A stretch of DNA of 64,000 nt, from positions 4,186,390 through 4,250,389 of the forward strand of contig OZ026608.1 of assembly GCA_964020085.1 (NCBI GenBank), given 5' to 3'. Of the stretch, positions 33,721 through 44,451 are shown in pieces. Both the position numbers and the translations under genes were made by a program. Source of the DNA: Micromussa lordhowensis (taxonomy: Eukaryota > Cnidaria > Anthozoa > Scleractinia > Lobophylliidae). The notes under the pieces were generated by a model. The model was not told the origin of the DNA. It ran no database searches and saw nothing but the letters and a program-made list of their open reading frames with translations. Numbering within the stretch: position 1 is the stretch's first letter; each line of letters starts with the position of its first letter.

Positions 33721-36700
33721 ATGACGCGTGCGCATTTTAGACAGTGAACGAAGACTGAATATTAAGGTACCTTATCACACGATTGTGATGTAAATACGAA
33801 AAGGTATATATCGACCATTATGTTCCAAGTAATTTTGTTTGCTTGACAACTCAACAACCGCACGAGATACTGTAAAAAAAATTAACAATCTTGTAGGAGT
33901 CATCATTTTTTGCCGACCTTATGTCTACCAAAGCAATAAAAACGCCAATATTACGCAGCTGCTTTTGTGCAATATTTACAACCCGGAATATTTATGCATA
34001 GTCGATGAAGTAAAGTCGTCGATGTAAGCTTGAATACTTCAGCTAAAACTTCACCAGTCAGTTGAAATACCACATCAGCTCAAGTACAGTCATCATACAA
34101 GGATCGGTTCTTCATATTTCCTTACATAAAAAAGGTGAGCTTATTTCATTCCTCGATATGCGAAAATGTCATGTTAAAAACGGGTATCTTTGGCGTCTGG
34201 GGTCCAATCTTGCGAGTTACAAAAACTAAAATTCACGGTTCGGTAAGAAAGATAGCATTCATGTAATTTTCGTGGAAATTTCTGATTCTCCAACTGATTT
34301 CCTGATCAATCTAATCGACTATATGTATCGACCACAGAGGCTTTCCACCCTCGTGCAATCAATAAAACTAACATAACGATAGCGTGCGTAGCGGAGTTTT
34401 CAGGAACTTGATCGATATTGTATGCTGTTGTTTTAAAAAAATGAACGTCGTTTGAGCATGCTTTATGTTAGGAACAATTTTTCAGGTTGGGGTTTTAAAC
34501 TTAGACTAAATTGAGAAAACGTCTAGCGAATTACACCAATATTTAAATACTTTCTGGATTAAGATGTATACTGCACGACTAAATAACTTTTAATATACTG
34601 GGTGTTTTAGAAGTAGATATTAGGCAACATCCTGGAAACATTTGAAGAGATAAGGTCTACCAGCAAGGTTTATTTTAGTAACAGCACGACTGTCTTGATA
34701 ATCATTACGACTATAATTTCTTCGAATGTGATCAGTGACGCAAAAAACGTTTTTTAAGTCTACTAACTAGGCGGAGTTGTTATCTCGATCAGTTCCCAGA
34801 ATTAGTACTTAGCAGTAATGTATATTAAAACTGGAATATTGCATGAATAGTTGCTATTCGTTTCACAAACTTTGTCAGACCTCCTTTGAGAATTCGAAGC
34901 GATTACAATGTCCTCATTTCTTTGTGCTTTCCTTTAACAGAAATGTTAATGTATGTGACTATATTTAAGGTAACAGGAATTCGAATCGACCAATTTATTC
35001 GCTTGATAGAATTATGCGGTTTCCCACTAAGCCAAGGACTACAAATTTGGGCTGCGCTTAATCTTCAAGAAATTCTCTTCGAAAATTTACAACTGAACTT
35101 TCGAGTTCAAAAAACTGACTTGTAAAAGTTTGTCGGAAATAGATTTCCATTGAGTAAGAATTGAATGATAATTATAACGAAGGTCAAATTTCAGATATTT
35201 GCCTCAGTGGGCAAACAGTCCTCATGCATATTTAGTCATCTGAAAGTGTGGATGAGTGTAATTGATGGCAAGAAGCTTACTGTCTGATATGCCTTTTTTA
35301 TCTCCACTATTCCGCAGTTTCGACACTCGAGATAACTCTCAATTAAGCCTGCCCACACAAAGCCGGAGAAATTTGAAAACTCGGCTCTAATTTTAGTGTA
35401 CACGGAAAACATTTTGAAAACGGAGGTTTTCCAAATCGATGACTTCTTGTCATTTATCCTAGTCGTCAAGGGTGCACTCAATCGTTGCTTCTGCCAGTGA
35501 TTGTTGCGTTTTCAAATTTCTCCAGTGTAGTGTGGAGGGAAAACATTTTATGCGTTTTCGGAGTGGAATCAGCTTGTTTTGTGGACGGGACCTCGCTCAC
35601 TCGCCATAGAGATCTTCAATTCAGTGTGGTTGAGGAGAAAGTGTTATTCACATCAACTGTATAATAAGTTCTTTAGCTAATGCTAACAAATTGTTCACGT
35701 AATTTTACTTATTATATATGATAAGAAAACTGCTTCATTGTGATTGGCTGAGAGCAGGTCAATTTATCGTTAATATGCACTACCCGGCAAATTAACCCGC
35801 ACGTGTTTGTAACTTTCTCAGACATGAAAAAATGAGTGATCGAAGGAAAGCTCGAGCTATTGAGGATTTACACTACGAGAGATATTTGAAAATTATTTCA
35901 AATTGCACTCGCCTAAACGTTCGTGCAATTTTGCGAGAATTTTCAAGCATCACTAGTAGTGTAAATCCTTAATTGCGCTCGCCTTCATAAGACGGATTAC
36001 CTATGCTAACTGAACATTACCGAGTTCGTAATTCAGGCATACTGATTTAAAAAAAAAAGTTAAAGTTTACTGGCAGCTAAGAACAAAGCAATACTCATGT
36101 TGAAAGAGTGTAAAGATTAAAGCGGAAATACAAAAAAAACGTTTTGAGGACTTGTGTCTATGTAAAATATTGAATATGGGGTGACGTTTCTCGCCGACCC
36201 AAGACGAAAAACTACATCTGCTCCAACTTACGCTAGTTAGCGCGTGTAAAATTACTTTAGAAAAATTGTAAGTAACAATGAAAATACTGAATTTTAATCT
36301 CCAGTTGTTTGAACAGGTTCACAAGTTAAAGTAAACTCCGTATGTGGTCCGGCGTTTTTCTTTAGAACAATTCAACAGCTGAAATCACCTTTTAAAATTG
36401 CCAAATTCCAGATAATCGTTTGCAAAATCTATGACTGAAATGGACAGATAAATACTCTTAAAATAATCCAAAATATGATTCCACGCTATTTCCTTTTAGC
36501 CAATTAATATTGTATCTCAAAGCAATTTCCTAGCAACGTACAGTTGACTTTACGCTGTGGAGAACTTATAATTAGTTGGCAATTTTAGAGGGAGTTCATA
36601 AAACCTAACTAATATCATCACTGTTCTTTCAATAGTTGATTCTAATGCCTTCGCAATTTGCGGATACAAAAATACTTACGCTAGATTTGTTGCTCAGTTC

Positions 36701-37324
36701 AGATGTAATTAATTGCTTAGAATTTAAAGTGTCCAGAATTTTGACAGAGTTGTGAGAGATTCGGGAAGACCTTGTATATAATGATTTCATTGGACAACAA
36801 TACCACATGACTGCAAAACGGTTTAAATATCAAACTCGCTAATTTGTTCCCAAGCTGAAAATCTGCTCATCGGCAGAGTAGTAATCTTGAGCCGGCATCT
36901 AGGGCAATCAAGAGTTGAGGGATTTCACATTATTACTGACCGCAGTCCCTATGATGTAATAACTTCAAAGATAAGTTGGAGCATTTTAAACTTCGGTTTC
37001 AAGAGCAAGATGTGAAAAGACCGTCCCGAAGTGACTTTGGCGAAATTCAATACCTTTATTACTGATCCTATTCGCGATGTTCGGCTCACCAAAGATGCTT
37101 CGGTCGCCGCCAGACTATTAACTTACATAAAGTTTGAATATGGTTTTATTTGTGATTCAACTGAATTTATTTACTGCGATATCAGATATCGGACTGAAGG
37201 CAATCGATATCAGACTGAATGCAATCGGTCTAGCTGGAAACAAAACTGAACACAGCTAGAGTAAAATTTTTGGAAAGCCGGCGTAATGAAAATGTACTCA
37301 TTTAGCGCGCCTAAACTGGCTGAA

Positions 37325-37675
37325 GGAATTTGAAACGTAGGTGTCACTCTGAAAACGCATCAAACGTTTTCCGCGTACACTACGCCGGAGGAATTTAAAA
37401 ACGCAACAATCACCGGTCATTTTGGATTTGTGTTTGAGAAAAACTCGGGCAGGGGAATACCATGATTATCGTACGTCGTCGTTTTCGAAAGCTCTGTTTT
37501 CAGAATGTTTTCCGTCCACACGAAAACGCAAAGCAGCCGTTTTCAAATTCCTCCGGTTTGAAGAGCGTTTTCGAAAAGCTCCGTTTTCGTGACGGATTCG
37601 TGAGGATGGAAGGCATAGCCGGAGAAATAAAGTTCCATTTTCAAATTCCTCCAGTGTAATATGGACGAGGTCTGA
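37325..37675. repeat. Dispersed repeat rich in GAAAACG / TTTTCGAAAA, copy 1
   Basis: TTTTCAAATTCCTCCGGTTT, GAAAAGCTCCGTTTTCG and CGTCCACACGAAAACGC are shared, in one orientation or the other, with 27555-27725, 35345-35590 and in part 25880-26010. Probably a DNA-transposon-derived MITE family. Confidence 0.5.
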
Positions 37676-38484
37676 TGAACAACAGCTCGCGACTTTTGGT
37701 CGGCGAGGAGCCTCGTAAAACCCTGGAGGCTTTCTCAAAAAAAAAAACCGGGAATCTTAATTTGACTCAATAAAAATTCCCACTGTTGCAAGGGGAATTT
37801 GTAATTGGTCGATTTTAGTTAACCTGCTTTAATTGTTGAGTGATAAATATTAATTCAGTTTCGTTTGCTGGTGTGACGTAGATGTAAATAACGGCTATCG
37901 TGTTTTTACATCGTTTTGCCCTCGGCTATTGCACTTTCTTGGAACCTGCTATTTTCTCTAACATTTATTGTCAAGGGCGCGAGTAAAATAGAATTCTTAC
38001 CGTGATGTTCCTGGCTCTCAGTCGTGTTCTTGACTGCTTATATCGCGCGCTTTTCCCAAAGAAAGAACTGAGGACAGGAACAGCTGTGGAGAAACCATCA
38101 GGGTGTGAGGTATATCTTATTCAAGTAGACATCAGGGGTCTAATAGTATTTGAAGCATTGCCAAGTTGTCAAAGACTATAGAGGGCGTGAAAGGTTTGTA
38201 ACCTACAGAACGTTAAAACAAAATTCAATGTTTTTACGAGTTTTTTTTTTTTTGCGTGTCGAACGCAGGTTTAGTGTGTGAAGATCTCAAGGATTCTTAT
38301 GATACATGATTCGAGCATTTTCCAGGGAGTTTTATGGCGATTATCCCAAAGTTTTGCTTAAGAAAGAGACGGCATAATACGCGCTTATCCGTCAAGCTTT
38401 TGCCGCGCGTGATGGGTTAAAAAACTGCCATGACAACGCCACACTGAAATTGGTGTTCACGCAATGCTCAAGCACATGCAAACT

Positions 38485-38486
38485 AT

Positions 38487-38518
<32 letters not shown>

Positions 38519-38721
38519 GGGAGTACTACAAGATAATTTGGTTTTATCAACAGAGCTGATAATGTGAATTGGGCACTGTAAAGAGATTCGAAAGCTGACG
38601 TATCGAGCGTTACCCCTTCGTCGGAGCGAATCGAGCTAACCCTCGAAACGTCAGCTTTCGAATCTCTTTACTGTGGCCAATTCACATTATCAACTCCGTT
38701 CATAAAAATAAATTAGCTTAT
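38485..38721. mobile_element. Fold-back PLE terminal repeat with 9-bp target-site duplication
   Basis: Same family as the 19.1 kb element: CTAAAGAAACTGTGGTG, AAGATAATTTGGTTTTATC, then inverted arms around GGAGCGAATC, with CCCTCGAAACGTCAGC on the right arm. ATGCAAACT occurs at 38476-38484 and again at 38722-38730, an apparent target-site duplication. No coding sequence remains. Confidence 0.7.
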
Positions 38722-39391
38722 ATGCAAACTAGATTTCAGAATACTAGTTGATGATTGGTCAAAACGATCTGCGACTGGCGCCGCAAGAAGCTACTGCCTG
38801 CTGCATTCAAATTAATCAAGTGAATTTCAATGTCAACAACATAGTCTTCTTTCACTCTTCAAATCAGTGGAAATCTTCAGTACAAACGGTATGTTTATAC
38901 AATAATATAAACTAAATACAATCGAATATAAAACGTCAGAAATTATGACATAGCGCACGCTAGTCATGTCTAATTCCTATTGAGCCATCATGAACTAAAT
39001 CTCTCTATATGCACGGTCGTGCGTATATAACATGACGGGTGCAGTTCCAATTTAGCTGCAAAATTTCCATCGAGTTTAGTGCAAGTTCCTTATGTTTAAG
39101 TTTCAGCAACGTGAAGATTATTCTGAACAATCCAAACCCTACTTCGAGCCTTTGACTTTTGCCAAGCTAAGAGGTTTACTAAAACTTGAGTATTTTGACT
39201 TTGTTTGCCAACATTTTCGCTACAATTAATTCGAAGAAGCGACTTTTCATTCGAAACCAAATGGTAAGCGTTTTCGTTCAACTGTTGCTTAACTGATTAT
39301 GGCGTATTAGGATCCTATTCCATCACTGTGCATTGTGAGAACTTTGACATAAGCCATGTTTTAGCGCTCAATTCGTTGTCACTGTGTTGTA

Positions 39392-39586
39392 AAAGAATTG
39401 AATCATGCTTTTAGCTGTGCGTATATCGAGTTATGGATGCACTTGGGAAGTTTGGAGAGCACTCAAGAAGCTTGAGTTGCTCTCGGCTGCGCCTCGAGTA
39501 ACTCTTGCGCTTCTCTCGTGCTCTCCAAACTTTCCACGTGCATCCATAACTCGATATAAGTACGCTAAGCATGAACCAATTCTTTA
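39392..39586. repeat. Long palindrome
   Basis: ATATCGAGTTATGGATGCAC and GTTTGGAGAGCAC are inverted as GTGCTCTCCAAAC and GTGCATCCATAACTCGATAT. The outermost AGAATTGAATCATGCTT is matched imperfectly. The centre near 39485 is CTCGGCTGCGCCTCGAG. Confidence 0.7.
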
Positions 39587-40356
39587 AGTTAACCTGGCTA
39601 AAAGCTTAAGAATCCGGCGTTTCAAATGAACGTTAAAATCGTTTGTTGAGTGAAAATGCTTAGTAACACTTAACACTATAAGGGAATTCTTTTAAGAACA
39701 GAGCTGGTTCTGTCAAAAATTATAATTTTAACCATTGTCTCAAAATGCAAAGTCACTTGCCTTCTGGAAAAATTAATGCTAATCTGGCAAGAATTCAAGG
39801 TTGAACAGTTGAACAAATTTGCGACGAACATGCTGCTGTGAATTCGGAACTGGAGATACTAAGGTTGTGGCCGTATTGTTAAAGACATTTTGAGAAAATG
39901 TTTCTGATTCTATCAGTCTGTCAAACATTCTTCGTAGTTTCTTTGGTCTTTGAAGTTTTTAATTTTACAGTTGAGCTGTTCTTCTCGTCCTCTTAATCCT
40001 AACATTCTCCGGCACTGGCGTTATTCCAACACACGAGAAGAACTAGAATCTGGCGAGGTGTCTAAACCCAGAGCTCCTATCGTCCATATCTTTTCCATTT
40101 AATTTGGCTTTCATGTTCATCTTTTGTAAGGACGATTCCCTTTTTCTGTGGCCTTAAGTTGTTTCCTTTTTGAAGCAAGCTTCTTGAAATCGTCTTCACC
40201 TCCGATATGAAATACTCACCTTCCGTTCGCTCTAGGAAATATCTCCTAAAACCATTTCTTTTTTTTTTGGTATTTGGTTAATTTTGTTAATTCATGTTGC
40301 TAGTAATTTACAAGACTTATTATTATTAGACTTCTTACAATAAACGTTACGCTACA

Positions 40357-40905
40357 TCATTTAACTAATTCAAGATTTTGAATCTTCCTTAATCTAGACA
40401 TGAAAACTTTGAGTAAAGAAAACGTTTTTCTGCAACGACATGAATACAAATATTGTTTAGTGATTAGTAAAACATGATTGACAAATAACTCGTCTTCGCA
40501 ATTTGGCTTTTTAAACATAATCTCTTTGTTGTTTTACATTTAAGTGCAAAGCCACTTGATAACTTCTGCTCAGAATTCTTGCGCATAATTGCAATAGATT
40601 AAGATATGTTCGAGGGATTCGTTTTCTTTTCCACAGAAAGAACATGCTGGAGAAGGCACAACACCAATTTTATACAAAAAGGCATTTGTCACAAGGTATT
40701 CGTTTAAACCATTTCGGTAAGTGACTGGAAGTGGTCAGTGTAGATGGTTCGTAATCTTTTCCCAGGCTACCTTTTCTCGTTTCTCAGATTTTCAGAACAA
40801 AGTGCTTTAGTAGCTTCGCTTGCATTATCATTGTTGATTGATGTTTGTGGTTCTTGCCATATCGCGCGCTCGTTGTACCAGGCTTGAGGGCAACGAATAG
40901 CAATG
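40357..40905 (-). pseudogene. LINE (non-LTR retrotransposon) ORF2 C-terminal relic
   Basis: Minus-strand frames, broken by at least one frameshift and a TGA, give WYNERAIWQEPQTSINND, then LPVTYRNGLNEYLVTN, VPSPACSFCGKENESLEHIL (the CxxC...H zinc-binding region after the RT), then a TGA where family members have Trp. After a frameshift come KKPNCEDELFVNHVLLITKQ and LRKIQNLELVK, ending in TGA at 40359-40357. An A-rich tail lies just beyond (T-run at 40259-40268 on plus). It is 5' truncated and dead. Confidence 0.75.
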
Positions 40906-41847
40906 TCCTCGTCTTCCAAGAACACAAAGCTGCTTTTTCTCTTTATTCTAGGCTCAGTTTTATCAAAAGACTACTATGAACTTCCCTCTTGTCTGTTTGC
41001 AAAAGCTCATTTTATGACAATATTCAAGGCCAGGGAATATGCGGAGCATTTAAAAAATTCCACCACAAACTTTACTACCCGTAAACATTTACCAGGCGGT
41101 TGGAGAGAATGAAATTTCGATCAGGCATGAATTGGTCTCTTTTACTGGATATAATTATACTCACAATCGATCACAATGGCTGGATCGTGATTTTGAGAAA
41201 GCATTCTACAATACATCAGCGGCGCTGAAAGAATATGGCCTGGGGCTCCATTTATGACAAAAAGATAATTATACAAGCGTCGAAAATGCTGCAAATATTC
41301 GTACCAGACCAAAATTATACGGATCAAAATCGGAATATATATATAATAAAACCTAACTCACTGTGTACAGAAATCATTTGATAGAGATACGATTGGGTCC
41401 CACTATAAACATACCCGGACGCTATGAAGCATGACGTAAACATATCTGTGAATTTTAAGATCGCCGTCATTTATCTGAAATTAATTGCTATCTACTTGCT
41501 ATCCAGACCTTTCCATAACGTAGATATATGCATGAATAGAGATATATGTTACGAACCATAACGTAAATATACGTTATGAACACGCGTTTGTCGCGTTTCG
41601 TCCAGCGGGCATTTATCCAGGACGACAACGAAGACGACACGACGACAGCACAAAAAATCCCCACCATTTCCGACACTTCGGGTTTCTTTTTTGAAGGAAG
41701 ATGGCGGGTTCATCAGTGATGCCAGATTTAAATTTCTTCATGGATTCCTCCATGAATTCAAATTTCTCCATATTAATTAATTATAATTAATTTTGATCAA
41801 TTAATATAATTATAATCAACAACGTCGTTACAGAGTCCTCGAAACCC

Positions 41848-42178
41848 GTGGGGGGGGGGGGGACTCCCTATAATGGCCTATACGGGGAGGCTCCGCCCGA
41901 AAGGGGTACCTTTTCCAGGCTTCAGGTATATAAAAGGGTAGGGATTTCACAAGTTGAGGTATATAAAAGAGTAGGGATTTCACAAGTTGAGGTATATAAA
42001 AGGGTAGGGAAATCGGTCATTTAGGTATTTACAAGGGCCTTTAGTTCAAGTATTTCGAATAGGCGCACTTATGGCTGTATCAGTATCAAATGGTATATAA
42101 AAGGGTAAGGGGTTGGACCTCGGGGCGGAGCCTCCCCGTATTAAACTTTGTTAAGTACCCCCCCCCCCCCCCGGGCCT
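41848..42178. repeat. Element with GGGGAGGCTCCGCCC inverted ends and internal 33-bp tandem repeat
   Basis: GACTCCCTATAATGGCC and GGGGAGGCTCCGCCC follow a run of 12-13 G on the left. The right end has GGGGCGGAGCCTCCCCGTA and a long C run. Inside, GGTATATAAAAGGGTAGGGA plus 13 nt repeats at 41925, 41958 and 41991 with period 33, and single GTATATAAAAGGGTA units recur near 42092. Confidence 0.7.
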
Positions 42179-42421
42179 CGAATTGAAACATCGCAGCAAC
42201 GTGTGCTCCACAGCTCGGACTGTATTTCACACGTCTGTGGAAAAATTGCGGTCTTCTTTCATAATTAGGGTGGGGACATCATCATAGCAGGGACGGAATA
42301 CATTTTTACCTGGATTTCCTAGCGGGCAAGAGGCCTTGCCCATGTGACGTGCTGGACAAGGTCGCATACGGCAACATCTACAGCTGCGCGTGCAAGACTT
42401 GACAAGCAGATACTGTTCTTT

Positions 42422-42694
42422 TACTGCGCCTTTCAGTAACATGCGGACTCTAAAATTCAAAGCTCAACCGACGAATGCGTTTTTCGCTACCGTCAATCAA
42501 ATGTTCGGCGGCTCCTCCCAGCTTCCGACTTCTGCCGAGCGCGCGGTAATTAAATCAAATCATTAAGCACAGTTCAGACAACATAGTCGGAATCTGGTAG
42601 GAGCTGGCGAACATTTCATTGACGGTAGCGAAAAACGCAGTTGTCGGTTGAGCTTTGAATTTTAGAGTCCGCATGTTATTGAAAGGCGCAGTAA
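42422..42694. repeat. Fold-back element with about 100-nt arms, just upstream of GT31 copy B
   Basis: TACTGCGCCTTTCAGTAACA ... TTTTTCGCTACCGTCAAT is inverted as ATTGACGGTAGCGAAAAA ... TGTTATTGAAAGGCGCAGTA. Its right end is 180 bp from the GT31 start codon, so it may lie in the promoter or 5'UTR. Confidence 0.7.
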
Positions 42695-42872
42695 CAAATT
42701 GACGTCAGTTTTTCAGGCGTCTGTCCTTTTACTAGTCATGAATATCCCTTTGTTACATGCTAATAATTTACTGCAATTCCTTTGTTGCAGGCATCGTTGG
42801 TTCTATGCAGCAAATTACAATCTGCTAGTATTACGCTTATGAAAACAGCCGTGAGAACAGTAAGTCTACCTT

Positions 42873-44451
42873 ATGGCGTTTTCTGGCTTTCTTCTACGGA
42901 CACCTCCGCGTTGCCATATCAGCGTTGGGCTTTTCACCCTTACGGTCATCCTTGTAATTTTCTTTGCCATGATCAACTACAATTCACGCCCGCTAGACAG
43001 ACGCCTAGCTGGGAGGTCAGCACTGAAGTACAATCGCTTACAGCCACTCCGTGATATGTTTGCTAATGCGTCAAAGGTGAAGGGGAAAAGGTCAAACGTG
43101 TTAAATGTGAGCGATTTACAAGAGGTTCAAATCAAAGAATCTGTTCTGTTGTTGTTGATCGTGACAACCGCTCCCTCGCGTTACGAGAGAAGAGAAGCGA
43201 TAAGGCAGACATGGTGGAAGAAATGTGATGGCACTGAGGTGAGTTGAAACTGGCAGCTACAAATAAATTCTGATTAATTTTTTTCTGAAAGCTTTTCTGA
43301 AGTGTCCGCTCTGAAATTTGTAGCGAAGGGATTAAACTCACAACCTGAGGAGGCGTTCTCTTAAAGGTCATTTAATATACGATTTAAGATCTAATGATAC
43401 CAATATGTTACGAAAATGAGTTTGAGTTGCATGAAAACGAACCTGCAGTGGATACGCATTTTCCTATGAACGGTTTCGCACGAATACTCATTTTTACACA
43501 GAGTTAAAAGGCAACATGGAAATGGCCTATAGAGTCGCAGACAGCTATCAACTGATAAAAGCCTTAAGGTTGTTATCTGATTCGATGGTTTGAACTCACT
43601 GAACTCCGTTTACATAATCTTCTCATTACGTCGTAATGACGGTCATCTTGTATACATGTATCTGCTATGCTTAGGTAAGATGCCATTTCTTCACGGACGC
43701 TCTTGGGTTGTCTCAAGAACAAGAAAATGCACTCGCTAAAGAGCAGGATGTATACGGAGACATTGAATTCATGGCGCTTGAGGTCACACGCATCTTCGGA
43801 ATCCGTTTCTTGTATCAGATCATGTGGGCAAAGGCCAAGTTTGACTTCACATATATGCTCCATATGGACGATGACTACTTCCTATGTTTGGACAAGCTCA
43901 AGTCAGAGCTGTACCACAGCCCGAGAAAAACGTTGGTCTGGGGTTCTTTTCACTGCGGATCCAAGGACATTATCTACGTCGATGAAGCTTGGATCCTGTT
44001 TTCTGAAGACGTCATCGAGCGATTCCTCTCACAAGATCCGCGCAGCGTTGTATGTCATCCACACAGCGATCAGCAAATTGCATTTTGGCTTAGCAGCCTG
44101 TACGATAAAAAGACTTCTCTGATTGAATTTGACGATCGCAGACTACATCATTACCCCCCGGCAAGGGAACTCGAAAAATTCAAGAATTTCCCTCGGGTAT
44201 GTAATAAATATCTTGGTGTTCACGGCAGCTCACCAGATATGATTCGTAATTTTGGGGCGGAAAGCGGAGACAGGCGTGCGTTGATCACTCGTTCCCTGAA
44301 ACTAACTCGCATAGCGGAGACATGTCATCTTCCAAACGTATTCAACATATCAGAAATCCGCGGAATGTACAAGTTTGAATTGAGGCCGTGTATAGAAAAC
44401 CCACGCTGGACTCCACGTGAAGGAATGTGGCAAGGTACACATGGACGGTAG
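42873..44451 (+). CDS. GT31 beta-1,3-galactosyltransferase-like type II membrane enzyme, copy B
   Basis: Exons 42873-43238 and 43675-44451 join in phase 0 at the codon matching copy A (KKCDGTE|VRCHFF), giving 380 residues. The span is residues 17-34 (GLFTLTVILVIFFAMI). ERREAIRQTWW, YGDIEF, MDDDYF (acidic triad 187-189), YVDEAWILF, CHPHSDQQ and GVHGSSPDMI match copy A in order, and ERFLSQDPRS is identical. It differs from A mainly in the N-terminal tail and a shorter stem before the catalytic domain. A poly(A) signal at 44480 lies 29 nt after the stop. A probable 5'UTR acceptor (TTGTTGCAG) ends near 42790. It is convergent with the PTBP gene. Confidence 0.88.

Larger units (their letters stand above)
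30303..42872. other. Intergenic region between the two GT31 genes
   Basis: It contains only repeats: compound palindromes (30.4-31.3 kb), hairpins (31.9, 32.6, 39.4, 42.4 kb), MITEs (32.8, 33.1 kb), a fold-back at 35.85-35.98 kb, GAAAACG repeats (35.3, 37.3 kb), a PLE terminal repeat (38.5 kb), a LINE relic (40.4 kb) and the 33-bp repeat element (41.85 kb). No GT31 remnant was seen between the copies. Confidence 0.55.

Noticed and set aside
40903..41112. 69-codon frame with a signal-peptide-like start (KLLFLFILGSVLS)
   Set aside because: It begins at the edge of an antisense LINE relic, has no splice-supported continuation and no homology I recognise. Hydrophobic starts of this size occur by chance.
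43703..44122. 139-codon plus-strand frame
   Set aside because: It is a shifted-frame shadow of the GT31 copy B second exon.
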